From Oscillospiraceae bacterium (GTDB taxonomy: Bacteria > Bacillota > Clostridia > Oscillospirales > Oscillospiraceae), in NCBI GenBank assembly GCA_022846075.1, contig AP025582.1:1984001-2048000 (forward strand): a stretch of DNA of 64,000 nt, written 5' to 3'. The notes under the pieces are model-generated. The model did not search any database. It was not told the origin of the DNA and saw only the letters and a list, made by a program, of their open reading frames with translations. Made by a program: the position numbers and the translations under genes. Each line of letters begins with the position of its first letter. Position 1 is the first letter of the stretch. Shown one piece after another: positions 52,801 through 61,595 of the stretch.

Positions 52801-53517
52801 ATGTCTGAACTCACTGCCTCCGACCGCGCCTCTTCCCGCTCCGCCTACTCCACCCGGCAGATCGCCTGTATGGCCATGCTCTGCACCGTGGCCTATCTGG
52901 TGATGTACCTGTCCAAGGTCATTTTCGCCCCCATCCAGGTGGCCGGCTTTCTCACCTTCGATTTGAAGGACGTGGTCATCGCCATCGGCGGCTTCCTCTT
53001 TGGGCCTGTGTCCGCTTTCGTGGTGTCGGTGGTGGTCTCCCTCATCGAGATGGTGACGGTCAGCGGCACCGGCCCCGTGGGCCTGCTCATGAACGTACTC
53101 TCCACCGTGGCCTTTGTCTGCCCCGCCGCCTTCCTCTACCGCCGCCGCCATCAGGTCTCGGGCGCCGTGGCGGGCCTGGTGCTGGGCGGGATCATCATGA
53201 CCGCCGCCATGCTGCTGTGGAATTACCTCATCACCCCCCTCTATATGAACGTGCCCCGTGGGAAGGTCGTGGAGATGCTCTTCCCCATCTTCCTCCCCTT
53301 CAACCTCATCAAGGCGGCCATGAACGGCGCCCTCACCATGGTCCTCTATAAGCCTGTGGTCACCGCCCTGCGGCGGGCCAAGCTGGCTCCCGAGAGCCAG
53401 GGGCAGGCGGCCAACACCGCCAAGAAGGGGATTTCCAAGGCCAGCGTATCCATCATCGGCATCATCGTCCTGGCCACCACTATCCTTCTGGCTCTGGTGC
53501 TGGCGGGCAAAATCTGA
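52801..53517 (+). CDS. ribU: Riboflavin ECF transporter S component RibU
   Basis: A 238-residue membrane protein, six helices. QIACMAMLCTVAYLVMYLSKVIF, FLTFDLKDVVIAIGGFLFGP (conserved riboflavin-S motif DLKD) and FLPFNLIKAAMNGALT are typical RibU features. AAAAAGGAG precedes the ATG. The FMN riboswitch directly upstream confirms the substrate. It needs EcfA1/A2/T, encoded at 42.8-45.4 kb. Confidence 0.96.
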   Translation: MSELTASDRASSRSAYSTRQIACMAMLCTVAYLVMYLSKVIFAPIQVAGFLTFDLKDVVIAIGGFLFGPVSAFVVSVVVSLIEMVTVSGTGPVGLLMNVLSTVAFVCPAAFLYRRRHQVSGAVAGLVLGGIIMTAAMLLWNYLITPLYMNVPRGKVVEMLFPIFLPFNLIKAAMNGALTMVLYKPVVTALRRAKLAPESQGQAANTAKKGISKASVSIIGIIVLATTILLALVLAGKI

Positions 53518-53529
53518 TCTCCAAATATT

Positions 53530-53562
53530 ACAACCCCCACACTTCCGTGTGGGGGTTGTTTT
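53530..53562 (+). terminator. Terminator after ribU
   Basis: ACAACCCCCACAC/GTGTGGGGGTTGT with a TTCC loop and T5. Confidence 0.92.
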
Positions 53563-53584
53563 TATAGAACAGGTGTGCTATATT
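53556..53584 (+). promoter_or_regulatory. dinB promoter
   Basis: TTGTTT at 53556-53561 (overlapping the terminator tail), 17-base spacer, TATATT at 53579-53584. No LexA box (GAACNNNNGTTC) seen. Confidence 0.6.
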
Positions 53585-53604
53585 GAAGAAAAGGAGGCGG
53601 GGAG

Positions 53605-54804
53605 ATGGACCGGGTCATCCTGCACTGTGATTTGAACGGATTTTACGCCTCGGTGGAGCTGCTGGACCACCCGGAGCTCCAGGGCCGCCCGGTGGCGGTA
53701 TGCGGCGACCCTGAGAGCCGGCACGGCGTCATCCTGGCCAAGAATGAGCCCGCCAAGGCCTTTGGCGTCAAGACCGCCGAGACGGTCTGGCAGGCCCGGA
53801 AGAAGTGTCCCGGCCTGGTCCTCCTCCCCGCCCACCACGAGAAATACCACCTCTATTCCAAGAAGGTCAACGCCATCTATGAACGGTTTACCGACTTGGT
53901 AGAGCCTTTCTCCATCGACGAGAGCTGGCTGGACGTGACGGGCACCCTCCACCTGTTCCGCACCGACGGCCGTGGGCTGGCCGACCAGATCCGCCGGACG
54001 GTCCGGGAGGAGCTGGGGCTCACCATCTCCGTGGGGGTGTCCTTCAACAAGATCTTCGCCAAAATGGGCAGCGACTACAAAAAGCCGGACGCCACCACCC
54101 TCATCACCCGGGAAAACTACCGGGACCTGCTCTGGCCCCTGCCGGTCACCGAGCTGATCTTTGTGGGGCGGGCGGCGGCCAAGACCCTGGGAGAATACGG
54201 CATCCAGACCATCGGGGACCTGGCCCGCTTCGATCCCGCCGCCCTCGTCTCTATGCTGGGCAAGCAGGGGGTCACCCTACACGACTACGCCACGGGCGCC
54301 GAACACGCCCCCGTCATCCCCGCCCGGGAGCTCCCACCCCCCAAATCGGTGGGCAACGGCCTCACTTTTCCCCGGAACCTGCTGGGCTGGGAGGAGCTCC
54401 AGGCCGGTGTCTCCCTCCTGGCCGACGAGGTGGCCGCCCGGCTGCGGCGGCTGAATATGAAATGCGCCACGGTGAACATCGCCGTCCGGGACCCCAGCTT
54501 CAAGGACATCTCCCGCCAAAAGGCGCTGACGGTGCCCACCTACTTGGCCCGGGAGATCAGCCAGGGGGCTATGGAGCTGCTCTACGGCGCCTGGAACCCG
54601 AAAGCGCCGGTCCGGGCCCTCACCGTCACCGCCCAAAACCTGATCCCCGCGGAGGAGGCGGGGGAACAGCTGGACCTGCTCACCCCCCAGGCCGCTCCCA
54701 GGCGGGAGAAGGTGGAAAAACTGGAGCGGGCCATGGACGGCATCCGGGACAAATTCGGCAAGGAGGCCATCACGCCCGCCCGGCTGAAAAAGAAAACGAA
54801 ATAA
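53605..54804 (+). CDS. dinB: DNA polymerase IV (Y family)
   Basis: 399 residues, translesion polymerase. N-terminal VILHCDLNGFYASVELLDHPEL (catalytic Asp), SRHGVILAKNEPAKAFGVKTAE, the palm motif FSIDESWLDVTGT, then LTISVGVSFNKIFAKMGSDYKKPDATT and the little-finger domain. Start ATG 53605 behind GGAGGCGGGGAG. No beta-clamp-binding peptide is obvious at the C-terminus (ITPARLKKKTK), although QLDLLTP near residue 353 could serve. Confidence 0.93.
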   Translation: MDRVILHCDLNGFYASVELLDHPELQGRPVAVCGDPESRHGVILAKNEPAKAFGVKTAETVWQARKKCPGLVLLPAHHEKYHLYSKKVNAIYERFTDLVEPFSIDESWLDVTGTLHLFRTDGRGLADQIRRTVREELGLTISVGVSFNKIFAKMGSDYKKPDATTLITRENYRDLLWPLPVTELIFVGRAAAKTLGEYGIQTIGDLARFDPAALVSMLGKQGVTLHDYATGAEHAPVIPARELPPPKSVGNGLTFPRNLLGWEELQAGVSLLADEVAARLRRLNMKCATVNIAVRDPSFKDISRQKALTVPTYLAREISQGAMELLYGAWNPKAPVRALTVTAQNLIPAEEAGEQLDLLTPQAAPRREKVEKLERAMDGIRDKFGKEAITPARLKKKTK

Positions 54805-54840
54805 AAAGGCGCTCCCGCCCAAAAGCGGGAGCGCCTTTTT
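54804..54840 (+). terminator. Terminator after dinB
   Basis: AAAAAGGCGCTCCCGC/GCGGGAGCGCCTTTTT, loop CCAAAA. Confidence 0.92.
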
Positions 54841-54852
54841 CTGGGAAAAGCG

Positions 54853-54888
54853 CAGACGGGGTGCGGCCTTTTGGCCGCACCCCGTCTG
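54853..54888 (-). terminator. Terminator after NSS transporter gene
   Basis: CAGACGGGGTGCGGCC and its complement flank a four-base loop; on the minus strand CGC-TTTT follows. Sixteen-base perfect arms. Confidence 0.85.
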
Positions 54889-54925
54889 GTTGGAGAGAAA
54901 ATAAGATCGTTTTTTGGAGCGGGAA

Positions 54926-56317
54926 TCAGCCGATACCGCCCAGAGCCGCGCCGGCGACAAGGGCCACAATGGCCAAGATGCAGTAGCCATACTTGGCCAG
55001 GGGGTAGAACCAGTTGCCGATGGGCTTCGCGGAGCCCTCGTTGACGTTCTTGAGGACATAATCCTTGCCGGCCACCCAGAAGAACATGACACCGGCCAGG
55101 AAGGCGCCCAGGGGGCAGATGTAAATGGAGACGATATCCATCCACTGAGAGGTATAGCCCTGGATCAGGAAGGCGACGATGCCGCCGATCACACCGATGA
55201 TGGCCACGGCGGGAACGCGCTTGACCTTGAAGCGCTCCTGGAGCATGGCCACAGGGGCCTCATACAGGTTAACGATGGAGGACAGGCCCGCGAAGAGGAC
55301 GGCGATGTAGAAGATCATACCTACGATCCGGCCGCCGGGCATGCCGTTGAGCACGTTGACCAGGTAGACGAACATCAGGCCAGGGCCGCCCTTGGACAGC
55401 TCGGCACCGCCGGCCGCCATGGCGGGGATGATGACCAGCGCGGCCAGCATGGCGGCCAGGGTGTCAAAGAAGGCCACGTTGCGGGCAGAGCTGGGGATGC
55501 TCTCGTTCTTGGGCAGGTAGGAGCCGTAAATCACGGAGCCGTTGCCCGCCACCGACAGGGAGAAGAACGCCTGACCGAAGGCGAAGATCCAAACCTTGGG
55601 GTTGGCCAGGCCGCCCGGCTGCAGGGTGAAGATGTACTTGTAGCCTTCGCCGGAACCAGGCAGGGTGAAGATGTAAATGCCCAGAGCCACGAACAGGAAG
55701 AACAGGACGGGCATCATGATCTTGTTGGCCTTCTCGATGCCGCCGGCCACGCCAAGGGCCATGATGACCAGGCTGACCACCAGACCGATGACCAGCCAAA
55801 GGGCATTGCCCGCGCCGCCCAGGACCACGGAGACGCTCTCGCCGATGCTGGCGGTCTCAGGAGCGGTAGCGCCGAACATGCCGCCGATGGCGCCCATGTC
55901 GGTGCCCAGGTTGAACAGCTGGCCGGTGATGGACATAAAGGCATACTTGAAGATCCAGCTCAGAACCACGGTGTAGCCGATGGCCAGGCCCATGGCGCCG
56001 AGGATGGGAATCCAGCCGATGATCTCGCCGGGCTTTTTATTGCCGGTACGGACTTCGGTACACTTACCGAAGGCACCGATGGGGCCGGCGGACGCGGAAC
56101 GGCCCAGAGCGAACTCGCCGATCACGCCGGTGGCGCCGATCAGGACCACAAACAGGAAATAGGGGATCAGGAAGGTCAGGCCACCATAGGTGGAGACCAT
56201 GATGGGGAAACGCCAGATATTGCCCATGCCGACGGCGGAACCGATACACGCGAGAATAAAGCCCCACTTGCTTTGGAAGCCATCGCGTTTTTCCACAGTT
56301 GTCTCAGGAGCTGCCAT
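54926..56317 (-). CDS. Sodium-dependent NSS-family amino acid transporter
   Basis: A 463-residue secondary transporter of the neurotransmitter:sodium symporter family. The family N-terminus WGFILACIGSAVGMGNIWRFP is complete (TM1 with the unwound Na+/substrate site), and about 11-12 helices follow. ATG 56317 is chosen because GAGAGGTGG lies 6-7 bases upstream; a longer frame to 56437 passes through a terminator. Its neighbour encodes a tryptophanase-family lyase, so tryptophan or tyrosine is the probable substrate (as for TnaT), by context only. Confidence 0.92.
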   Translation of the reverse strand: MAAPETTVEKRDGFQSKWGFILACIGSAVGMGNIWRFPIMVSTYGGLTFLIPYFLFVVLIGATGVIGEFALGRSASAGPIGAFGKCTEVRTGNKKPGEIIGWIPILGAMGLAIGYTVVLSWIFKYAFMSITGQLFNLGTDMGAIGGMFGATAPETASIGESVSVVLGGAGNALWLVIGLVVSLVIMALGVAGGIEKANKIMMPVLFFLFVALGIYIFTLPGSGEGYKYIFTLQPGGLANPKVWIFAFGQAFFSLSVAGNGSVIYGSYLPKNESIPSSARNVAFFDTLAAMLAALVIIPAMAAGGAELSKGGPGLMFVYLVNVLNGMPGGRIVGMIFYIAVLFAGLSSIVNLYEAPVAMLQERFKVKRVPAVAIIGVIGGIVAFLIQGYTSQWMDIVSIYICPLGAFLAGVMFFWVAGKDYVLKNVNEGSAKPIGNWFYPLAKYGYCILAIVALVAGAALGGIG

Positions 56318-56396
56318 AAAAATCCACCTCTCTCTTAAAAATCGTGCTGTTGACTCTCTCTCCAAACGCCTCTCTTTGCCGTTTCTTTGCCATAGG

Positions 56397-56454
56397 GACA
56401 AAAAACGGGCGTCCGCGGGAATCGATACATATATCAATTTGCGGACGCCCGTTT
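56397..56454 (-). terminator. Terminator between lyase and NSS transporter genes
   Basis: AAACGGGCGTCCGC (56403-56416) and GCGGACGCCCGTTT (56441-56454) form a 14-bp stem with a 24-base loop, followed on the minus strand by T6. It would end or attenuate the lyase transcript before the transporter gene. A second small palindrome CCTGTCAG-TTCC-CTGACAGG is at 56504-56523. Confidence 0.8.
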
Positions 56455-56548
56455 CTCTGCTGTACGCTTCTCCGTGGTACAGATACGTTACAATTTTCGC
56501 TGGCCTGTCAGTTCCCTGACAGGGTGTTTCTCACATTCCGGGCGCGTC

Positions 56549-58186
56549 TTACTTGTTGGGGTAGGGCTCCAGGAAGGCGTGGAAGTGACGCATGGGCAGG
56601 TTGTGGCCCCAGACGATGCGGATGTTGGGGATGTTCTCCCGATCCTCGTACAGAGCCTTCACAGCGGCGATGACGTAGTCCAGGTGCTCCTGGGTCAGGC
56701 GGCTGCGGTCGATGGCGAAGCGGACCACGTTGGCCAGCTCGGCCTGCTGCTCGGGAGTCTTCAGGTCGTACTCCATGGAGTAGTCGCCCAGCTCGGAGGT
56801 ACGGATACCGTAGCGGCGGATCAGCTCGATGCTGAAGCCCTGGCCGGCGAAGGTATCGTGGCCCCGCTTGCCGTCGAAGAACTCGTCCATGTTGATGTAC
56901 ACGGCGTGGCCGCCGGCGGGAAGCACGACGCCCTTGACACCGGCCTTGTAGAAGCCCTGGGCCAGGTACTCGCACTGCTTCACGCGCTCGTCCATGTAGT
57001 TGAAGTCGCAGCTCTCGTAGAGACCCACGGCCAGAGCCATGATGTCACGGCCGGACATGCCGCCGTAGGAGTCGTTGCCGTAGCAGGAGATCTGCTTGAC
57101 CTTCAGCAGCACGCCCACGTCGGTCTTGATGGAGCCGTCCTCATTGAAGTCGGAGAACTTCTTCCAGAACCGGCCCTTGTCGCGGAAGGCAACCATGCCG
57201 CCCATGTTGGCGTGGCCGTCCTTCTTGGCGGACATGCAGAAGGCGTCGCACAGGGAGAACATCTCGGTGGCGATCTCGGCAATGGACTTGTCGGCGTAGC
57301 CGTCCTCGTTCATCTTGATGAAGTAGCAGTTCTCCGCCCAGCGGGCCACGTCGAAGACCAGGGGGATGTCGTACTTGGCGGCAACCTTGTGGATCTCCTT
57401 CAGGTTGGCCATGGAGACGGGCTGGCCACAGATGGGGTTGTTGGTGATGCAGGTGAAGATCAGGGGCACGTTCTCCACGCCCACGCCCTGGATCAGCTGC
57501 TCCAGCTTCTCAATGTCCATGTTGCCCTTGAAGGGGTTCTTGGCGTAAGAGCCGCCCTCGGGGATCTCGTACAGCAGGTCCTTGTTGTACAGGTTGCGGG
57601 GGATGGAGCCCATCTGCTTGATGTTGCCCTCGGTGGTGTCGAAGTGGCCGTTGGAGGGGATGGTGAAGACCTTGCCGGGATGACGGGCGGCCAGGATCTT
57701 CTTCACGATCTCCATCAGGACGGACTCAGCGGCACGGCCCTGCTGGATGATGAAGGTGTTGGGACGCTCCATCTGAGCGGCGCCGCCATTGAAGAGGCCG
57801 CCCTCGTACTCGCACAGGTACATCTCGTCCATCATCTTCTCCACGTCCCGGCAGTCGGTCCGCACGAGGTCGATGACTTTCTTCCAGTTCTTCTCGCCGC
57901 CGCGCTCAAAGATGTCGCGGAAGGTGTCCAGCAGGACGTAGTAGCCGGTGTTGCGGCCATAGGCCTCGTCGCCCAGGAACAGAGAGGCCCACTGGTGGTT
58001 GGTCATGGCGGTGGTGCCGGAGTCGGACAGCATGTCGACGGTCAGCATGCCGGCGGGGAAGGCGAACTCGTTGTAGTGGGTGGCCTTCAGCGCGCGCTCA
58101 CGCTGCTCTACGGTGACTTCGGGCAGATCGCGCACCGCAAAGGTGAAATGATGGGGGGTGGGAACACTCAGCGGGTACTTTTCCAT
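56549..58186 (-). CDS. tnaA: Tryptophanase / beta-eliminating lyase family, long form
   Basis: 545 residues, PLP-dependent. Family landmarks: LTVDMLSDSGTTAMTNHQWASLFLGDEAYG, the substrate loop, FDVARWAENCYFIK, and the PLP lysine in CMSAKKDGHANMGG (E. coli TnaA K270 region). It is about 75 residues longer than E. coli TnaA (471), mostly from an insert after GYYVLLDTFRDIF (about residues 85-145; KKVIDLVRTDCRDVEKMMDEM and CEYEGGLFNGGAAQ). ATG 58186 lies 8 bases after GGAGG. It may cleave tryptophan (to indole, pyruvate, ammonia) or tyrosine; substrate not decided by sequence alone. Confidence 0.85.
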   Translation of the reverse strand: MEKYPLSVPTPHHFTFAVRDLPEVTVEQRERALKATHYNEFAFPAGMLTVDMLSDSGTTAMTNHQWASLFLGDEAYGRNTGYYVLLDTFRDIFERGGEKNWKKVIDLVRTDCRDVEKMMDEMYLCEYEGGLFNGGAAQMERPNTFIIQQGRAAESVLMEIVKKILAARHPGKVFTIPSNGHFDTTEGNIKQMGSIPRNLYNKDLLYEIPEGGSYAKNPFKGNMDIEKLEQLIQGVGVENVPLIFTCITNNPICGQPVSMANLKEIHKVAAKYDIPLVFDVARWAENCYFIKMNEDGYADKSIAEIATEMFSLCDAFCMSAKKDGHANMGGMVAFRDKGRFWKKFSDFNEDGSIKTDVGVLLKVKQISCYGNDSYGGMSGRDIMALAVGLYESCDFNYMDERVKQCEYLAQGFYKAGVKGVVLPAGGHAVYINMDEFFDGKRGHDTFAGQGFSIELIRRYGIRTSELGDYSMEYDLKTPEQQAELANVVRFAIDRSRLTQEHLDYVIAAVKALYEDRENIPNIRIVWGHNLPMRHFHAFLEPYPNK

Positions 58187-58300
58187 GTTTATTACCTCCA
58201 TTAGACGTTTATCGTCTTTATTTAGAGGATACCCCGGTCGTCGGCGGCCGGCTTTCATTCCCGGACCTTTGCGACTAGCGGACAGTACCTTGCGAGAATT

Positions 58301-58329
58301 ATGCTATCATCATTTTCTTCTCATGTCAA
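58301..58329 (-). promoter_or_regulatory. Lyase gene promoter
   Basis: Minus strand TTGACA (58329-58324), 17-base spacer, TAGCAT (58306-58301); leader of about 110 bases. The 58187-58552 gap is AT-rich and holds both divergent promoters. No Trp-containing leader peptide (tnaC) seen. Confidence 0.7.
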
Positions 58330-58446
58330 GTTGTTCTTGTGAAATCTTGACCGAAAATCTCTCTCAAATCCTGTGCATTTTATATACTTCTTAACTTATA
58401 CCTCGCTTTTTGAGAAAATTTCTATTGCCTTTACCCATTTTATCTC

Positions 58447-58475
58447 TTGCTTCTTCTCTTTTACCATGTTATGAT
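58447..58475 (+). promoter_or_regulatory. Promoter of YheO-like regulator
   Basis: TTGCTT at 58447-58452, 17-base spacer, TATGAT at 58470-58475. Confidence 0.6.
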
Positions 58476-58552
58476 GGTTCCACCACGATAAGAATTTTTT
58501 CGCCGTTTGTATTAATTTTTATCTTATTTTAATAAGCTAATGGGGTGAAGCA

Positions 58553-59251
58553 ATGAACCGCGCCATGCTGAAACAGTATACAAAGCTCGTGGAATTTCTG
58601 GGGTTGACCCTGGGCCCCAGCTATGAGATCACGCTCCATGACGTCAGCGGCAAAAACAGCTCCATCATCGCCATCGTCAACGGCGACATCAGCGGCCGGA
58701 ACCTGGATTCCCCTCCCACGGACATGGCCCTGCGGGCCATCACGGAAAACGCCGCCGGGCGGGACTACCGGATCAACTACAACGGTCTGGCCGGGGGGAA
58801 TAAGGTTCTGCGCTCCTCTACTTATTACATCAAGGACAGCGGCGGGAATCTGGTGGGCATGCTGTGCATCAACTTTGACGACAGCAAGTTCCAGGCCCTC
58901 TCCAGCCAGCTGTTCCAGCTCATCCACCCGGACAACTACGTGGAGAACAACATCGCCATCCGCAGCGACATCCTGGAGCTGACAGAGGACGCGCCCGAGA
59001 CCGAGCGCTTCAACGACTCCGTGACCTCGGTGGCCCAGAGCGTCATCCAGGAGGTTTTGAGTGAGGACGGGGTGCCGGTGGACCGGCTGACCCAGGCCGA
59101 GAAGATCCGCATCGTCTCCCAGCTGGAGCAGCGGGGAGTCTTCCGCCTCCGGGGGGCGGTGGACAACGTGTCCAAGGCCCTGCGCAGCTCCCCCGCCAGC
59201 ATCTACCGCTATCTGACCCGGATCCGCAGTGATAAGGGGGAGTCCTTTTGA
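58553..59251 (+). CDS. YheO/DauR-like PAS-HTH transcriptional regulator
   Basis: 232 residues. The N-terminal YheO-type PAS domain (PF08348-like) has LGPSYEITLHDVSGKNSSIIAIVNGDISGRN and YYIKDSGGNLVGMLCINFDDS; the C-terminal HTH (HTH_22-like) has LTQAEKIRIVSQLEQRGVFRLRGAVDNVSKALRSSPASIYRYL. Divergent from the lyase gene, so it probably regulates it; the ligand may be an amino acid or an indole. A GGGG-GTGAAG site precedes the ATG. Confidence 0.9.
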   Translation: MNRAMLKQYTKLVEFLGLTLGPSYEITLHDVSGKNSSIIAIVNGDISGRNLDSPPTDMALRAITENAAGRDYRINYNGLAGGNKVLRSSTYYIKDSGGNLVGMLCINFDDSKFQALSSQLFQLIHPDNYVENNIAIRSDILELTEDAPETERFNDSVTSVAQSVIQEVLSEDGVPVDRLTQAEKIRIVSQLEQRGVFRLRGAVDNVSKALRSSPASIYRYLTRIRSDKGESF

Positions 59252-59293
59252 GCTTCCTCTTCCCTGTTATCTCCCACAACGAGGTATCATGAA

Positions 59294-60010
59294 ATGAGTT
59301 ATCGAAAGCGTGTATTTTTTCTAATCATCGGCCAGCCCATCTCCTCTCTGGGCGTGGCCGCTTTGGTGCAGGCCAATATCGGACTGGACCCCTGGGGCGC
59401 TCTTCACCAGGGGTTGAGCAACGTCACCGGACTCTCCTTTGGTATCTGCACCATCCTGGTGGGCGCCTTGGCCATCCTCATTTCCGCCCTGCTCAAGGAG
59501 CCCCTGAGCGTGGGCACCATCGTCAGCGTCATCGCCCCGGGCATCTTCGTGGACCTTTTCCAGGGGATGGGCCTTATCCCCCAGATGCAGGGGCTCTGGA
59601 GCGGCGTGGCCTTGATGCTGCTGGGGCAGGTCATGCTGGCCCTGGGCACCTATTTCTACATGGCCGCCGCCATGGGCGCCGGGCCCCGGGACGCCCTCAT
59701 GGTGGCTGTCTCCCGCCCGCTCCATTTGCAGGTGGGCGTCTGCCGCACCGTCATTGAGATCACGGCGCTGATCCTGGGTTATTTCATGGGCGCCAAGATC
59801 GGCGTAGGCACCATCATCGCCGCGCTCACCATCGGCCCCGCCCTCCAGGCGGTTTTCGCCCTGTTCCACTATGACCCGAAAACCGTCCACCATGACAGCT
59901 TTTCCGAGCTGTGGATGGTGTTCCGCCGCTGGGTCCGCAGAGAGCCCCCGGAGGCCCCCTCCCCGATGCCCTGCCCATCTGACAACAAAGAAAACGGAGG
60001 ACCGGCTTAA
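59294..60010 (+). CDS. YczE/YitT-like integral membrane protein
   Basis: 238 residues, about five to six helices: VFFLIIGQPISSLGVAALVQANIGLDPW, ISFGICTILVGALAILIS-like helix and GTYFYMAAAMGAGPRDALMVAVSR. This is the YczE/YyaS/YitT-type family. The last residues (KENGGPA) are encoded inside the arm of a terminator. Function unknown. It is 42 bases after the regulator on the same strand. Confidence 0.85.
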   Translation: MSYRKRVFFLIIGQPISSLGVAALVQANIGLDPWGALHQGLSNVTGLSFGICTILVGALAILISALLKEPLSVGTIVSVIAPGIFVDLFQGMGLIPQMQGLWSGVALMLLGQVMLALGTYFYMAAAMGAGPRDALMVAVSRPLHLQVGVCRTVIEITALILGYFMGAKIGVGTIIAALTIGPALQAVFALFHYDPKTVHHDSFSELWMVFRRWVRREPPEAPSPMPCPSDNKENGGPA

Positions 60011-60027
60011 GCCGGTCCTCCGTTTTT
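59991..60027. terminator. Terminator overlapping the end of the YczE-like gene
   Basis: AAAACGGAGGACCGGC/GCCGGTCCTCCGTTTTT around TTAA; the TAA stop (60008-60010) is in the loop. Confidence 0.9.
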
Positions 60028-60039
60028 CTATATTCAATC

Positions 60040-60669
60040 CTACATCAAAATGGCGCTCTCGATCCCAGCGTCCAGGAGGGACACGAACTTCTCCGCGTCC
60101 GCCCGGCTTCCCACCACGCTGCCGTAGTGGATGGGCACCGCCGCCTTGGGCCGGATGGCGTTCACCAGCCCCGCCGCCGCTTGGGCGTCCATGGTATAGG
60201 TGCCGCCCACGGGCACCAGGGCCGCGTCGCACCGGACCGCCCGGGCTTCCGGGGTATCGTCGGTGTCCCCGGCGATATAATAGCGGACCCCGTCCAGGGT
60301 GACGACGTACCCCAGCCACCCGTTCTGCTTGGGGTGGAAGGGCTTGCTCTCATTATAGGCCGCCACGGCCTCTACCGTCACGCCCCCGGCCTCCCCCCGC
60401 TCCCCGGGGGCCAGGGTGACGACCTTTTCCCGGGAAAAACCCAGGTCCTCGGCCTTGTCCGCCTCGGACGCGGGCAGGACCAGCACGGTCTCCTGCTTCC
60501 GCACCCGCCCGATGTCCTCCGGGGACAGGTGGTCGTAGTGGCTGTGGGTCACCAAAATCACGTCAGCGTCGTGGGGGGCCTCGGTCAAGCCATAGGGGTC
60601 CGTGTAAACCACGGCCTCCCCTTCCAGCCGCACGCAGGCGTGGAAGGGCACCGAGACACGTTCCAGCAT
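60040..60669 (-). CDS. MBL-fold metal-dependent hydrolase
   Basis: 209 residues, beta-lactamase fold. The metal motif is VTHSHYDHLS (H-x-H-x-D-H); the Asp/His metal site continues with YYIAGDTDDTPEAR and VPIHYGS. Resembles UlaG/YtkL-type hydrolases, but the substrate is unknown. Its ATG overlaps the argF stop (TGATG), so it is translationally coupled to the arginine genes; GTG 60672 is an alternative start. Confidence 0.9.
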   Translation of the reverse strand: MLERVSVPFHACVRLEGEAVVYTDPYGLTEAPHDADVILVTHSHYDHLSPEDIGRVRKQETVLVLPASEADKAEDLGFSREKVVTLAPGERGEAGGVTVEAVAAYNESKPFHPKQNGWLGYVVTLDGVRYYIAGDTDDTPEARAVRCDAALVPVGGTYTMDAQAAAGLVNAIRPKAAVPIHYGSVVGSRADAEKFVSLLDAGIESAILM

Positions 60670-61583
60670 CACAGCTTCCCCTCTCCCATCAGGATGGCCA
60701 TGACGGCCTTCTGGGCGTGGAGGCGGTTCTCCGCCTCGTCAAAGATCTCCTCAGCGTGGGCCTCGAAGGTCTCGGCGGTGATCTCCTCCCCCCGGTGGGC
60801 GGGCAGGCAATGCTGGACCATACAGCCGGGGTGGGCCAGCTTCATGAGGTCCTCGTTCACCTGGAATATCCCGGCGAAGGCCTTCTCCCGCTTCTCCTTC
60901 TCCCCCTCCTGGCCCATGGAGGCCCAGACGTCGGTAAAGACGGCGTCGGCGTCCGCCGCCGCCTCCTTGGGGTCCCGGCACAGGGTGAATTTCTGGCCCT
61001 TGGCGAAGTCCAGCACCTTGGGGTCGGGGTCGTAGCCCTCGGGGCAGGCCACCGCCACCTCCATGCCGCACTTCAGCCCGCCCACGATGAGGGAGTTGGC
61101 CATGTTGTTGCCGTCGCCGATGAAGGCCAGCTTCAGCCCCTCCAGCCGGGTCATCTTCTCCCGGATGGTCATCAGGTCGGCCAACACCTGGCAGGGGTGG
61201 GCAAAATCGGTGAGGCCGTTGATCACGGGGATATCGGCGTACTTGGCCAGCTCCTCCACCTCGTCCTGGCCGAAGGTGCGGATCATGATGCCGTCGCAGT
61301 ACCGGGAGAGGACCCGGGCGGTGTCCTCAATGGGCTCCCCCCGGCCGATCTGGCTCTCCTTTCCGGAAAGGAAGAGTGCGTGGCCCCCCAGCTGGTACAT
61401 GCCCACCTCGAAGGACACCCGGGTACGGGTGGAGTTCTTCTCGAAGATCATGGCCAGGGTCTTGCCCTCCAGATAGTTGTGGGTCAAGCCGTGCTTCTGG
61501 TTGTACTTCATCTGGTCGGCCACGTTGAGGATGTGGTCGATGTCCTTGCCGGAAAGGTCCAGCAGCTTCAACAGATCATTCAT
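60669..61583 (-). CDS. argF: Ornithine carbamoyltransferase
   Basis: 304 residues, forms citrulline from ornithine and carbamoyl phosphate. Carbamoyl phosphate site FEKNSTRTRVSFEVGM, ornithine-binding region with TDVWASMGQE and the cysteine motif VQHCLPAHRGEEIT. GGAGG lies 7 bases from the ATG. Anabolic role inferred from linkage to argJ-argB-argD. Confidence 0.96.
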   Translation of the reverse strand: MNDLLKLLDLSGKDIDHILNVADQMKYNQKHGLTHNYLEGKTLAMIFEKNSTRTRVSFEVGMYQLGGHALFLSGKESQIGRGEPIEDTARVLSRYCDGIMIRTFGQDEVEELAKYADIPVINGLTDFAHPCQVLADLMTIREKMTRLEGLKLAFIGDGNNMANSLIVGGLKCGMEVAVACPEGYDPDPKVLDFAKGQKFTLCRDPKEAAADADAVFTDVWASMGQEGEKEKREKAFAGIFQVNEDLMKLAHPGCMVQHCLPAHRGEEITAETFEAHAEEIFDEAENRLHAQKAVMAILMGEGKL

Positions 61584-61595
61584 CGTCGTTCCTCC

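Noticed and set aside
58187-58300. tnaC-type leader peptide before the lyase gene
   Set aside because: The only short frames in the leader lack a Trp codon and a suitable ribosome binding site.
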